Assembly: GCF_012932495.1 (NCBI RefSeq)
Contig: NZ_JABCNG010000001.1
Span: 1,674,001 to 1,738,000 of the forward strand
Length of the DNA: 64,000 nucleotides
Direction of reading: 5' to 3'
Source: Novosphingobium sp. SG919
GTDB taxonomy: Bacteria; Pseudomonadota; Alphaproteobacteria; Sphingomonadales; Sphingomonadaceae
This document shows, piece after piece, positions 1 through 9,219 of this stretch. The notes below the pieces were generated by a model. That model was not told where the DNA came from. It was given only the letters and a program-made list of their open reading frames with translations, and made no database searches. Numbering within the stretch: the first letter of the stretch is position 1; each line of letters begins with the position of its first letter. The position numbers and the translations under genes were made by a program.

Positions 1-243
1 GTCCATGTCGCGTTCGATCAGGCGCTTGAATTCGAACATCACGCGGGCGCGGCGCTGCGGGTTGAGGGCGGCCCATTCGGGCTGCACGGCCGCGGCGAGC
101 GCCACGGCCTGATCGACATCGGCCTCGCTCGCCAGGCCGACCTGCGCCTGGACTTCGCCGGTGTTGGGATCGAAAACGTCGCTCTTGCGGCCAGAAGTGG
201 CGGCAACGGCGGCGCCGTTGAGGAAATGGTCGATCTGGCGCAT
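1..243 (-). CDS. mmsA: Methylmalonate-semialdehyde dehydrogenase, N-terminal part (cut by window edge)
   Basis: CoA-acylating aldehyde dehydrogenase of valine, thymine or inositol catabolism. Only the first 81 codons are visible; the gene runs off the left edge. The product starts MRQIDHFLNG and contains SDVFDPNTGEVQAQV, typical of the MmsA N-terminus (NAD-binding Rossmann part of the ALDH fold). The ATG at 243 is preceded by GGAGAG at a suitable distance. It is divergent from a LysR regulator starting 104 bases away, which is probably its regulator. The family call rests on the N-terminal motif only; another ALDH is possible but less likely. Confidence 0.8.
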   Translation of the reverse strand, partial: MRQIDHFLNGAAVAATSGRKSDVFDPNTGEVQAQVGLASEADVDQAVALAAAVQPEWAALNPQRRARVMFEFKRLIERDMD

Positions 244-346
244 GGCAACTCTCCCGGCAAAGTTTGATGCCTGCTTGTAGCCCGTGCGCAAATATCCTGA
301 TACTGGCATTTTCGCCAAACAGGCCGTGCAAATTTGCAGGAACACC

Positions 347-1237
347 ATGCGCATTCGCCAGTGGGACGACTTGAGGATATTTCTGGAAGTGGCGCGCCAT
401 GGCCGCCTGACCGCCGCGGCCCGTGCGCTGGGGCTGGACCATTCCACTGTCTCGCGCCGGCTTGATGGGCTGGAAAGCGGGCTGGGCGCGCGATTGGTGG
501 ACCGTTCGCCCAGTGGCGCGCGGCTGACCGAGGCGGGCCGTGCCCTGCTGTTGCATGCCGAGCGGATCGAGGCGGAAACCCATGCGGCCGACAGCGCACT
601 GGGCGGGGTGGACACCGAATTGACCGGCACGGTGCGGGTGGCGACGCCGGCGGCTTTTGGCACATACCTGGTGGCGCCGCGCATGCCGCTGTTCATGGCC
701 CGCCACCCGCGCATCGTGCTGGAACTGGCGCCGGAAACCCGCGCCGTCAGCCTCTCGCAACGCGAGGCAGACCTGGCCGTGACGCTCAAGCGGCCGCCGC
801 GCGGGCGGCTCTATGCCCGGCAACTGGCGCCCTTCACCGTGGGCTTCTATGCCGCGCCTGCGTATCTGGAGCAGCACGGCACCCCCGAAAGCGTGGACGA
901 TCTTTCGCGCCACCGGCTGATTTCCTATATCGACGACCTGATCGACTGGCCCGAGCTGCGCTATCTGGATGAAGTGGCGCCGGGCATGCAGGCGCAGTTC
1001 CGCTGCACATCGGCCACGGTGCAATTGGCGGCGGTCCAGGCGGGCGGGGGCATCGGCCTGTTGCACACCTTTGCCGCCGATGGCGATCCCACTCTGGTGC
1101 GGGTTCTGCCTGAAGTGGCGGTGCCACGCGCCTATTGGCTGGTGATCCACGCCGAATTGCGCCGCTTGCCGCGCGTGCGCGCCGTGGCGGAATTCCTGGA
1201 GGAAGCGGCGCAGGGCGCGGGTCTTCACACAAAATAA
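347..1237 (+). CDS. LysR family transcriptional regulator
   Basis: DNA-binding regulator of 296 residues. An N-terminal winged HTH (residues about 5-65; LTAAARALGLDHSTVSRRLDGLE) is followed by a periplasmic-binding-like effector domain from about residue 90. The ATG at 347 was chosen because a GCAGGA ribosome site lies 5 bases upstream and it gives the normal LysR N-terminus; an in-frame GTG at 284 would add 21 atypical residues. It is transcribed away from mmsA, the usual arrangement for a LysR protein that controls its divergent neighbour, so a role in valine/branched acid catabolism is inferred. The effector is unknown. Confidence 0.88.
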   Translation: MRIRQWDDLRIFLEVARHGRLTAAARALGLDHSTVSRRLDGLESGLGARLVDRSPSGARLTEAGRALLLHAERIEAETHAADSALGGVDTELTGTVRVATPAAFGTYLVAPRMPLFMARHPRIVLELAPETRAVSLSQREADLAVTLKRPPRGRLYARQLAPFTVGFYAAPAYLEQHGTPESVDDLSRHRLISYIDDLIDWPELRYLDEVAPGMQAQFRCTSATVQLAAVQAGGGIGLLHTFAADGDPTLVRVLPEVAVPRAYWLVIHAELRRLPRVRAVAEFLEEAAQGAGLHTK

Positions 1238-1311
1238 GCCGCTGCCGGGGCAGACAATCACGCCACGCCTTCCTATCTGGATGGGCAACGACATCTTGCC
1301 GGAGCGCCCCT

Positions 1312-3354
1312 TTGACCGATACCGCCACGCTCGACGCCAAGTTTCCCCTGCTTGCCGCGCATGACCAGCCACCCTTTTCCGCAATCCATGCCGACGACAT
1401 CGTGCCGGCGATCACGGCCGCGATTGCCACGCACCGGGACGCCATGGCGCAATGCGTGGCCCGCGCCGGAGACCCGGCGATGCTGGCCTTCAAGGAAGAG
1501 GCCGACCGCCGCATCGGCGAGGCCTGGGGTGTGATCGGCCATCTGCTGGCCGTGACCAACACCCCCGAACTGCGCGCCGCCCATGCCCAGGCGCAGCCGC
1601 TGATCGCCGCGCACTTTGCCGCCGTGGGCCAGGACCGCGCGCTTTACGAAGCGATCCGTGCCATCGACCCGGCGGCGCTGGATTCGCTGGCGGCCCGTGC
1701 GCGGGAACTGGCGCTGCGCGATTTCGAGCTTTCGGGCGTGGCGCTCGATGGGCAGGACGCCAACGATTTTGCCGAGAACCAGGTGGAGCAGGGGCGCCTT
1801 TCCACCGAATATGCCAATGCCGTGATGGATGCGACCGAAGCCTGGAGCCTGCACGTGACCGACCCGGCACGGCTGGCCGGCGTACCCGAGGCGGATCTGG
1901 CCGGCATGGCCGCAGCAGCGCAGGCCAAGGGGCATGGAGAAGGCTGGCTGATCACGCTGCACGCCCCGGTGGTGGTGGCCGTGCTGACTTATGCCCAGGA
2001 CCGCGCGCTGCGCCAGGAAGTGAGCCGCGCCTATGCCACGCGGGCATCGGACCAGGGGCCGAATGCCGGCCAGTTCGACAACGGGCCGCGCATGGCCGCA
2101 CTGCTGGCCCTGCGCGCCAGGGCGGCGCAGCTGCTGGGGCAGGGCGATGCCGCCAGCCTGTCGCTGGCCACCAAGATGGCCGAAAGCCCGGCGGCGGTGG
2201 AAGCATTCCTGACCGACCTGGCCGCCCGCACCCGGCCGCTGGCACAGGCCGAACTGGCCGATCTGGCCACGTTTGCCCGCGATGAACTGGGCATCGAGAC
2301 GCTGGAGCCGTGGGACATGGGCTTTGCCACGGAGCGCGCGCGGCTGGCGCGTCATGCGCTCGATCAGTCCGAAATCCGCCGCTACCTGCCGCTGGACAAA
2401 GTGCTGCCCGCGCTGTTCGGCCATGTCGAGCGGCTGTTTGGCGTGACCTTCCGCGAAGTGGCGGGCGAGGGGTTGTGGCACGAGGACGTGCGCCGGTTCG
2501 ACCTGTTCCGCGCTGGCCAGGATGCGCCGTTCGCCCGGCTTTACGCCGATTTCTTTGCGCGCGAAGGCAAGCGCGGTGGGGCGTGGATGAACGTGTGCCG
2601 CTCTCCCAGCCGCGCGGCGGAACAGGCGCAGATGCCGGTGGCCTATCTGATCACCAATTTCGCCAAGGCGGCGCCGGGCAAGCCCGCGCTGCTCCAGCAT
2701 GCCGACATGGTGACGCTGTTCCATGAAATGGGCCACTGCCTGCATCACCTGCTGGGCGAGGGCGACTTGCCCTCCATCGGCGGGATCAGCGGGGTGGAAT
2801 GGGATGCGGTGGAACTGCCGAGCCAGTTCCTGGAAAACTTTGCCTATGATGCGCACGTGCTCAAGGCGGCTTCGGCCCACGAGGAAACCGGACAGCCGCT
2901 GCCCGATGACCTGATCGTGCGCCTCAACGCCGCGCGGGGCTTCATGGGGGCGCTCGCCGTTTTGCGCCAGATCGAGTTCGCGCTGTTCGACATGCGCCTG
3001 CATCGCGCCGCGGCCGATGCGCCCGATGTGCAGGGCCTGCTCGATGCGGTGCGGGCCGAAGTGGCGGTGATGCGCTATCCGGCGTGGAACCGCTTTGCCC
3101 ACGCGTTCAGCCACATCTTTGCCGGTGGCTATGCCGCGGGCTATTATTCCTACCTCTGGGCAGAGCTGCTTTCGTCCGACGCCTATGAGCAGTTTGCCCA
3201 GGCACCGCAGCGCCAAGGCGAGCTTGGCGCGGCATTCCGCCGCGAAGTGCTGTCCCAAGGCGGCGGACGCGCAGCCATGGACAACTACGTGGCGTTTCGC
3301 GGGGGCGCGCCCGATCCGGGTGCGCTGCTGCGCGTGCGCGGGCTGGCGGCCTGA
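1312..3354 (+). CDS. prlC: M3 family oligopeptidase A-like zinc metallopeptidase
   Basis: Cytosolic peptidase of 680 residues that would degrade short peptides, including cleaved signal peptides. The zinc motif HEMGH lies at residues 471-475, with the downstream GISGVEWDAVELPSQF block that supplies the third zinc ligand in the thimet/OpdA family. The TTG at 1312 was chosen: GGAG at 1301-1304 is 7 bases upstream and the product then starts as OpdA homologues do (PPFSAIHADDIVPAI). The reading frame stays open upstream to 1135, but that stretch lies over the LysR 3' end and looks non-homologous. Length matches OpdA (about 680). Confidence 0.9.
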   Translation: MTDTATLDAKFPLLAAHDQPPFSAIHADDIVPAITAAIATHRDAMAQCVARAGDPAMLAFKEEADRRIGEAWGVIGHLLAVTNTPELRAAHAQAQPLIAAHFAAVGQDRALYEAIRAIDPAALDSLAARARELALRDFELSGVALDGQDANDFAENQVEQGRLSTEYANAVMDATEAWSLHVTDPARLAGVPEADLAGMAAAAQAKGHGEGWLITLHAPVVVAVLTYAQDRALRQEVSRAYATRASDQGPNAGQFDNGPRMAALLALRARAAQLLGQGDAASLSLATKMAESPAAVEAFLTDLAARTRPLAQAELADLATFARDELGIETLEPWDMGFATERARLARHALDQSEIRRYLPLDKVLPALFGHVERLFGVTFREVAGEGLWHEDVRRFDLFRAGQDAPFARLYADFFAREGKRGGAWMNVCRSPSRAAEQAQMPVAYLITNFAKAAPGKPALLQHADMVTLFHEMGHCLHHLLGEGDLPSIGGISGVEWDAVELPSQFLENFAYDAHVLKAASAHEETGQPLPDDLIVRLNAARGFMGALAVLRQIEFALFDMRLHRAAADAPDVQGLLDAVRAEVAVMRYPAWNRFAHAFSHIFAGGYAAGYYSYLWAELLSSDAYEQFAQAPQRQGELGAAFRREVLSQGGGRAAMDNYVAFRGGAPDPGALLRVRGLAA

Positions 3355-3390
3355 GTGAAGGCGTGGTTTAGCAAATACATATGAAGTGCT

Positions 3391-3419
3391 CGCCACCCCG
3401 GACTTGATCCGGGGTGGCG
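3391..3419. repeat. Perfect 12-bp inverted repeat in convergent gap
   Basis: The arms are CGCCACCCCGGA and TCCGGGGTGGCG around the loop CTTGA. It sits between the 3' ends of the M3 peptidase (+) and regA (-). The sequence resembles a palindromic intergenic repeat that I recall as common in alphaproteobacterial genomes. It could act as a bidirectional hairpin terminator or mRNA 3' end, although no T-run follows on either strand. Confidence 0.75.
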
Positions 3420-3429
3420 AAGAATGAAG

Positions 3430-4023
3430 TCAGCGCAAAGGTCGCTTTTCCAGCTTTCGCGCCAGGGTGCGGCGGTGCATGCCCAGGCGTCGCGCGGCTT
3501 CGGAAATGTTGAAATCGCATTCGACCAGGGTGGAGTGGATATATTCCCATTCCACCGTCTTGATCGAGGATTTGCGCGTGTCGAGTGGCACCGTAGGGTC
3601 GCCGCCGACGCGGCCGAAGGCTTCCTCGATATCGTCGGTGTTGGCGGGCTTGGCCAGGTAGTGCGCCGCGCCCAGCTTGATGGCTTCCACCGCCGTGGCG
3701 ATGGAGGCAAAGCCGGTGAGCACCACGATCCGGGTTTCGGGATCACGTTCGGCCAGCATGTGGACGCAAGTGAGGCCTGAACCGGTGCCGAGCTTCAAGT
3801 CCACCACGGCGAACTGGAAATCGTGGTGCTCCAGCAGCGCTTCGAGTTCGTCGGGCGTGGCGGCATGCTCCACGGCATAGCCGCGCCGTTCGAACGAGCG
3901 GCGCAGGGTGCGGGCAAAGGCGGGATCGTCTTCCACGATCACCAGCGGCAGGGCTTCGTCCTGCGCGGCCAGGATCAGTTCGCCCGGGGTCAGTTCAGGT
4001 GGCGTCGGTTCGGGATCGGTCAT
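3430..4023 (-). CDS. regA: Redox response regulator RegA/PrrA/ActR
   Basis: Response regulator of 197 residues. The receiver domain has the acidic pocket EDD at 31-33, phospho-acceptor D75 (VVDLKLG), T103 and K125. A proline-rich linker follows, then a Fis-type HTH at the C-terminus (NISEAARRLGMHRRTLARKLEKR), the near-invariant hallmark of RegA. It would bind DNA and control oxidases and other redox-dependent genes. It is the last gene of the cyo-surf1-regB-regA run; its ATG shares one base with the regB stop (TGATG), which implies coupled translation with its kinase. Confidence 0.95.
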   Translation of the reverse strand: MTDPEPTPPELTPGELILAAQDEALPLVIVEDDPAFARTLRRSFERRGYAVEHAATPDELEALLEHHDFQFAVVDLKLGTGSGLTCVHMLAERDPETRIVVLTGFASIATAVEAIKLGAAHYLAKPANTDDIEEAFGRVGGDPTVPLDTRKSSIKTVEWEYIHSTLVECDFNISEAARRLGMHRRTLARKLEKRPLR

Positions 4024-5327
4024 CAGGGTTCCCCCGTACGATAAGCCAGCGAGGCCATCGGGATTTCCAGGCGCACCATGGCGCCGCGCGCGGTGCGGTT
4101 CTTCACGTCGACCCGGCCGCCCAGCTTGCGCACGACGTTGACGACCAGGAACAGGCCAAGGCCACCGCCGTCACGGCCCTTGGTGGAATTGTAGGGGCGG
4201 CCGATCGATTCCAGCATTTCCGGGGCGAAGCCGGGGCCAAGATCGAGCACGGTCAACACGATATCGCCGCCGGACATTTCCGCGCGGATTTCCACGAAAT
4301 CGGGCGAGACTTCCAGGGCGTTGTCGATCACGTTGCCGATGATCTGGCGCAGCGCCGGATCGGCCACGATCGGGCGATCGGTCTGCACCATGTTGCGCAG
4401 GCGGATCGCGCCGTGGCCGCGCGCGTTCCATTCGGCCGCAATGGTTTCAAGGAATTCGCTCAGCGTGGTGATCTGCGGGTTTTCGCCCCGCGCTTCCCCG
4501 GCGCTGAGCAGGATGCCCGAAAGGATCGATTTGCAGCGCTTGAGTTCGGAGGCCATGTCCTGCAACTCGTCGCGCAAGTCGGGATCGGCGATGATCGCCG
4601 GGTGGCGCTGCCAATCGCCCAGGATGACCGACATCGTCGCCATCGGCGTGCCCAGTTCATGCGCCGCGCCCGAGGCGAGCAGGCCGAGGCGGACGATGTG
4701 CTGTTCCTCCGTCGCCTGCTGGCGCAGCGCGGACAGCGCGGTTTCGCTCTGCCGGCGGTTGCGGTCCATGCGGATCACGAAGAACACCAGCAGCGCCGCG
4801 ACCAGCACGAAGCAGACGAGGTTGCCCAACTGGAACAGCTCGATTGTGCCGTCGAAGGTGCCGGCGGGCAGGTCGAGCGGGCGGTGGACGAAGGCGAGGC
4901 GAGCGACGATCAGCCCGGCCATGACGGCCACGATCGCGCTCCAGTTGGGCGGCAAAAGGATCGCCGCGATCACGATCTGCATCAGGAACAGGAAGGTGAA
5001 CGGGTTGGACGTGCCGCCGCTGAAATAGAGTTGCCAGGCCAGCGCCAGCATATCGAGCGTGAGCGCGCCGAGCAGTTCGACATGGCTATAGCCTTCGCGC
5101 CCGCGATCGAGCAGCAGGGTAAGGCCATTGATCACCACCATCAGGATCGGCACGGCCACCAGCGGCGCCACGTCGAGCCTGACGCCCAGGACCTGAACGC
5201 TGACCCAGATGGCCACCAGCTGGCCCGCCGCCGCGATCCAGCGCAATTGCACCAGCAGCGCCATGTTGCGCGCGCTGGCAGCGGGGTAGATCGGGCGGGT
5301 GGGTGACTGGGTCTGGGTCGCGTTCAT
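4023..5327 (-). CDS. regB: Redox sensor histidine kinase RegB/PrrB/ActS
   Basis: Membrane sensor kinase of 434 residues. The N-terminal membrane domain carries the RegB signature GGTSNPF at residues 104-110, linked in known RegB to quinone sensing. H223 in AAHELGTPMA is the phospho-acceptor, and C265 in ELKRCKSIL is at the position of the redox-active cysteine described in Rhodobacter RegB. A HATPase domain with DLGPGF and GGGLGL follows. The ATG at 5327 overlaps the surf1 stop by four bases (ATGA). Being in the cyo operon suggests that it senses the quinone pool served by that oxidase. Confidence 0.95.
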   Translation of the reverse strand: MNATQTQSPTRPIYPAASARNMALLVQLRWIAAAGQLVAIWVSVQVLGVRLDVAPLVAVPILMVVINGLTLLLDRGREGYSHVELLGALTLDMLALAWQLYFSGGTSNPFTFLFLMQIVIAAILLPPNWSAIVAVMAGLIVARLAFVHRPLDLPAGTFDGTIELFQLGNLVCFVLVAALLVFFVIRMDRNRRQSETALSALRQQATEEQHIVRLGLLASGAAHELGTPMATMSVILGDWQRHPAIIADPDLRDELQDMASELKRCKSILSGILLSAGEARGENPQITTLSEFLETIAAEWNARGHGAIRLRNMVQTDRPIVADPALRQIIGNVIDNALEVSPDFVEIRAEMSGGDIVLTVLDLGPGFAPEMLESIGRPYNSTKGRDGGGLGLFLVVNVVRKLGGRVDVKNRTARGAMVRLEIPMASLAYRTGEP

Positions 5328-6037
5328 CGCGCCTTGCGCCATACCATGATTGCCGCGCCAAGCGAGAGGGCGCAAAGGGCAAACCAGGTGAGCGCATAGG
5401 ACAGGTGGTTGTTGGGAAACGCGATCACGGTCAGGCCCGGCACCGGCACCGGGGCGGCGGTGGGCCGTGGCGTTTCGCTTTGCGCATCGAGGAAATAGCG
5501 GGTTTCGCTGGCAACACCGCGCCGCGCGGCCATGACCGGCAGATCGCGGGCATACCAGCGTTCGGCTTCGGGCCGGTTGGCGCGCAGGAACGTGCCATGC
5601 GGTTCGTTGGGGCGGACGAGGCCGACGATGGCCACCGGCCCGGCCTGCACGGCAGCGCGGGCCGTATCCAGGCGGGTGCCCAGCGGCACGAAGCCACGGT
5701 TGATCCACACCGGGGCGGCGCCAGGCGCGGTCAGCGGGACCATCACCCAATAGCCATTGCCCAGGCTGCTGGTGGCCGTGACGAGCACGGTGGCGGCGGG
5801 CAGGAAGTGGCCCGACAGGGTGACGCGGTGATAGGCGAGTGGCGCGATATCGCCCGCCGGAATGGCCGTGGGCGCGATGGGCGCGGCGTGCAGCGCGCGG
5901 TCCACATCGGCGATCAGCGCTTCTTTCCAGGCGAGGCGCTTGACCTGCCACACGCCGAGCGCGGCAAAGGCCAGGGCCAGCACCAGCAGAATCGAAACGG
6001 GCAGCAAGCGCCGCCTGCTGCCCGTTTGCGGTGTCAT
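5324..6037 (-). CDS. surf1: SURF1 family cytochrome oxidase assembly protein
   Basis: Inner-membrane protein of 237 residues involved in haem insertion into terminal oxidases. One membrane segment lies near the N-terminus (LLPVSILLVLALAFAALGVW) and one near the C-terminus (TWFALCALSLGAAIMVW), with the SURF1 landmarks LGVWQVKRLAWK, WVMVPL and VWINRGFVP between. The ATG at 6037 starts MTPQTGS just 2 bases after the cyoD stop. It is co-transcribed with the cyo genes, so it probably matures this oxidase. Confidence 0.92.
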   Translation of the reverse strand: MTPQTGSRRRLLPVSILLVLALAFAALGVWQVKRLAWKEALIADVDRALHAAPIAPTAIPAGDIAPLAYHRVTLSGHFLPAATVLVTATSSLGNGYWVMVPLTAPGAAPVWINRGFVPLGTRLDTARAAVQAGPVAIVGLVRPNEPHGTFLRANRPEAERWYARDLPVMAARRGVASETRYFLDAQSETPRPTAAPVPVPGLTVIAFPNNHLSYALTWFALCALSLGAAIMVWRKAR

Positions 6038-6039
6038 GA

Positions 6040-6447
6040 TCAGTCCATCTGCTCGGCGTGCATCGGCATCATGTTGGCGTTCATGTGGTACATCACCCAC
6101 ATCGAGCCGGAGATGACGATCAGCACGACCACGCCGGTAAAGATCAGGGCCAGCATGTTCCAGCCCCCTTCGGCCTTGCCGTTCATGTGCAGGAAGTAGA
6201 CCATGTGCACGATGATCTGCACCACGGCGAAAGCCGCGATGACCAGGGCCGTGGTGGTCTTGTCGGCAATCGCGCCGCTCATCACCAGCCAGAACGGAAT
6301 GGCGGTGAGCACCACCGAAAGCACGAAGCCGATGACGTAGTCGCGCAGCGAGCCGTGCGCTTCCTCGCCATGGTGGCCGATGGCATGGGGATTGGCGTCC
6401 CCATGCGCGTGGGCATGGGCCAGGTCGTTGTAGTTCTTCGCGCTCAT
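6040..6447 (-). CDS. cyoD: Cytochrome o ubiquinol oxidase subunit IV
   Basis: Small membrane subunit of 135 residues with a His-rich N-terminal tail (HAHAHGDANPHAIGHHGEE) and three hydrophobic helices. VQIIVHMVYFLHMN is typical of CyoD. The ATG at 6447 overlaps the cyoC stop by four bases. It stabilises the CyoB subunit in the quinol oxidase. The leading His-rich segment is longer than in E. coli CyoD and might bind metal; that is inference. Confidence 0.93.
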   Translation of the reverse strand: MSAKNYNDLAHAHAHGDANPHAIGHHGEEAHGSLRDYVIGFVLSVVLTAIPFWLVMSGAIADKTTTALVIAAFAVVQIIVHMVYFLHMNGKAEGGWNMLALIFTGVVVLIVISGSMWVMYHMNANMMPMHAEQMD

Positions 6448-7106
6448 CGCAGCATCCCCATCAGGTAGACGAAGGTGAAGACGCCGATCCACACGACGTC
6501 GAGGAAGTGCCAGAACAGCGACAGGCACATCAGGCGGCGCTTGTTGGCCTGGATCAGGCCCTTGCGCGAAACCTGCACCACCAGGGTGAACAGCCAGACC
6601 AGGCCGAACGTCACGTGGAGGCCGTGGGTGCCAACCAGCGTGAAGAAGGCCGAAAGGAACGCGCTGCGCTGGGGCGTGGCGCCTTCGTGGATCAGGTTGG
6701 CGAATTCATAAAGTTCGATCGACAGGAACGCCGCGCCGAACACGGCGGTGACCAGCAGCCACATCTGCGTCTGGCTGACCGAACCGCGCTGCATCGCCAG
6801 CATGGCAAAGCCATAAGTGATCGACGAGAACAGCAGCATCGAGGTGTTGAGCGCCACCAGCGGCAGCTCGAACAACTCGCGCGGGCCGGGCCCGGCGGCA
6901 TAGTTGCCACCGAGCACGCCGAACGCGGCGAACAGCATCGCGAAGATGAGACAGTCGCTCATCAGGTAGATCCAGAAGCCCAGCATGGTGCTGTGGCCTT
7001 CGGGATGGTCGTGCTCGTTCAGGTCCCAGAACTTGCCCAGCTTGGCCAGCGAGGCCGAAGCGATGGAATCGGGCAGGGGCGCCGACGAATGGGTGGCATC
7101 GCTCAT
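6444..7106 (-). CDS. cyoC: Cytochrome o ubiquinol oxidase subunit III
   Basis: Haem-copper oxidase subunit III of 220 residues with five hydrophobic helices. Landmarks include [20 protein letters not shown] near the start, [12 protein letters not shown] and [17 protein letters not shown] at the end. It contains no redox centre and supports subunit I. The ATG at 7106 overlaps the cyoB stop by four bases; the open frame upstream to 7268 lies inside cyoB and was rejected. Confidence 0.95.
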   Translation of the reverse strand: MSDATHSSAPLPDSIASASLAKLGKFWDLNEHDHPEGHSTMLGFWIYLMSDCLIFAMLFAAFGVLGGNYAAGPGPRELFELPLVALNTSMLLFSSITYGFAMLAMQRGSVSQTQMWLLVTAVFGAAFLSIELYEFANLIHEGATPQRSAFLSAFFTLVGTHGLHVTFGLVWLFTLVVQVSRKGLIQANKRRLMCLSLFWHFLDVVWIGVFTFVYLMGMLR

Positions 7107-9160
7107 GCGGCGGCTCCCTGGGTCTGGCCAAGGCGTTCCAGCTGGGCCGTGCGCTGCGCCTCGACGGCGGCAACGTCCTCGGCCGGGATGTGGTAATCGC
7201 GCTTGTAGTTGAAGGTGTGGATGATCGCGCTGGCGATCAGACCCACGAACGAAATGCCGGCCAGCCACCAGATGTGCCAGATCAGGCCAAAGCCAAGCAC
7301 GGTGCTGATGCCCGCCAGGATCACGCCCGCGCCGGTGTTGCTGGGCATGTGGATCGGGCGATAGCCATCGAGCGGGCGGCCGACGCCGGCGCGCTTCATG
7401 TCTTCCCAGGCGTCCAGGTCATGGACGATCGGGGTGAACGCGAAGTTGTAGGCCGGCGGGGGCGAGCTGGTGGCCCACTCCAGCGTGCGGCCGTGCCACG
7501 GATCGCCGCTTTCGTCCTTGAGCTCTTCCCGCTTCCAGATCGACACGCCGTACTGCAGCACCATCGCGCCGATGCCGGCGGCGATCAGCACTGCGCCCAG
7601 CAGGGCCACGACGAAGAAGGGCTGGAGGCTGGGATCGTCGAACACGCGGGTCCGGCGGGTCACGCCCATCAGGCCCATGATGTAGAGCGGGGTGAAGGCG
7701 ATCCAGAAACCGGGCACCCAGCACCAGAAGCTGACCTTGCCCCAGAACTGGTTGAGCTTGAAACCAAAGGCCTTGGGCCACCAGTAGTTGATCGCGGCGA
7801 ACACGCCGAACACCACGCCGCCGATGATCACGTTGTGGAAGTGCGCGATCAGGAACAGCGAGTTGTGCAGCACGAAGTCGGCCGGGGGCACGGCGAGGAG
7901 AACGCCGGTCATGCCGCCGATGGTGAAGGTGAGCATGAACGCCACGGTCCACATCATCGGCAGGTCGAAGCGGATGCGGCCGCGATACATCGTGAACAGC
8001 CAGTTGAACAGCTTGGCACCCGTCGGGATCGAGATGATCATCGTGGTGATGCCGAAGAAGCTGTTGACGCTGGCGCCCGAACCCATGGTGAAGAAGTGGT
8101 GCAGCCACACCAGATACGACAGGATGGTGATCACCACGGTGGCGTAGACCATCGAGGTGTAGCCGAACAGGCGCTTGCCCGAGAAGGTGGAGGTGACTTC
8201 CGAGAACACGCCGAAGATCGGCAGGATCAGGATGTAGACTTCCGGGTGGCCCCAGATCCAGATCATGTTCACGTACATCATCGGGCTGCCGCCGAAGTCG
8301 TTGGTGAAGAAGTTGGTCCCCACATAACGATCGAGCGAGAGCAGCACGAGCACGGCGGTCAGCACCGGGAAGGACGCGACGATCAGCACGTTGGTGCACA
8401 GCGCGGTCCAGGTGAACACGGGCATGCGCATCAAGGTCATGCCCGGCGCGCGCATCTTGATGATCGTGGCGATCAGGTTGATGCCCGAAAGCGTGGTGCC
8501 CACGCCGGCCACCTGCAGCGACCAGATGTAATAGTCCACGCCGACCCCGGGGCTGTAGGCACGGCCCGACAGCGGCGGGAACGCCAGCCAGCCGGTCTGC
8601 CCGAATTCACCCAGGAACAGCGAAGCCATGACCAGCACGGCGCCGCCCGTGGTCATCCAGAAGCTGAAGTTGTTGAGGAACGGGAACGACACGTCGCGCG
8701 CGCCGATCTGCAGCGGCACGACATAGTTCATCAGGCCGGTGACGAAAGGCATCGCGGCAAAGAAGATCATGATCACGCCGTGGGCGGTGAACACCTGATC
8801 GTAGTGATGCGCGTTGAGATAGCCTTCGCTGCCGTTGAACGCGATGGCCTGCTGGAGGCGCATCATGATCGCATCGGCAAAGCCGCGCATGAACATCACC
8901 AGGCCCAGGATCATGTACATGATCCCGATCTTCTTGTGATCGACGCTGGTGAACCATTCCTTCCAGAGATAGCCCCAGAGACGGAAATAGGTGAGCGCAC
9001 CCACCAGCGCGATCCCGCCAAGGACCACGCCGGCGAATGTTGCCGCCACGATCGGTTCGTGGAGGAAGGGTAGCTGCTCTAGGGAAATGCGTCCCAGGAG
9101 CGGGGACCACTGCGGCGGGGCAGTGGCTGGAAGGGGGACAGCGGTCATCGCGGTATCCAT
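7103..9160 (-). CDS. cyoB: Cytochrome o ubiquinol oxidase subunit I
   Basis: Catalytic subunit of 685 residues that reduces oxygen to water at a haem-copper centre and pumps protons. It has many membrane helices and the conserved stretches [30 protein letters not shown] (low-spin haem His), [14 protein letters not shown] (CuB His-Tyr), WLHHFFTMG (CuB His pair) and [13 protein letters not shown] (haem ligands). The start may be the ATG at 9160 or one four codons later. Length is normal for CyoB. It forms an operon with cyoA upstream and cyoCD downstream. Confidence 0.97.
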   Translation of the reverse strand: MDTAMTAVPLPATAPPQWSPLLGRISLEQLPFLHEPIVAATFAGVVLGGIALVGALTYFRLWGYLWKEWFTSVDHKKIGIMYMILGLVMFMRGFADAIMMRLQQAIAFNGSEGYLNAHHYDQVFTAHGVIMIFFAAMPFVTGLMNYVVPLQIGARDVSFPFLNNFSFWMTTGGAVLVMASLFLGEFGQTGWLAFPPLSGRAYSPGVGVDYYIWSLQVAGVGTTLSGINLIATIIKMRAPGMTLMRMPVFTWTALCTNVLIVASFPVLTAVLVLLSLDRYVGTNFFTNDFGGSPMMYVNMIWIWGHPEVYILILPIFGVFSEVTSTFSGKRLFGYTSMVYATVVITILSYLVWLHHFFTMGSGASVNSFFGITTMIISIPTGAKLFNWLFTMYRGRIRFDLPMMWTVAFMLTFTIGGMTGVLLAVPPADFVLHNSLFLIAHFHNVIIGGVVFGVFAAINYWWPKAFGFKLNQFWGKVSFWCWVPGFWIAFTPLYIMGLMGVTRRTRVFDDPSLQPFFVVALLGAVLIAAGIGAMVLQYGVSIWKREELKDESGDPWHGRTLEWATSSPPPAYNFAFTPIVHDLDAWEDMKRAGVGRPLDGYRPIHMPSNTGAGVILAGISTVLGFGLIWHIWWLAGISFVGLIASAIIHTFNYKRDYHIPAEDVAAVEAQRTAQLERLGQTQGAAA

Positions 9161-9219
9161 CGATCAGAAGAACAGGACTGGATCAAATCTGGTACGACTT
9201 GAGAATTCGGCAATCTGCC

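Noticed and set aside
3999..9073. Long plus-strand open frames opposite the cyo/reg genes
   Set aside because: They are rich in Gly, Arg, His and Gln without motifs and mirror real minus-strand genes; typical GC-rich shadow frames.
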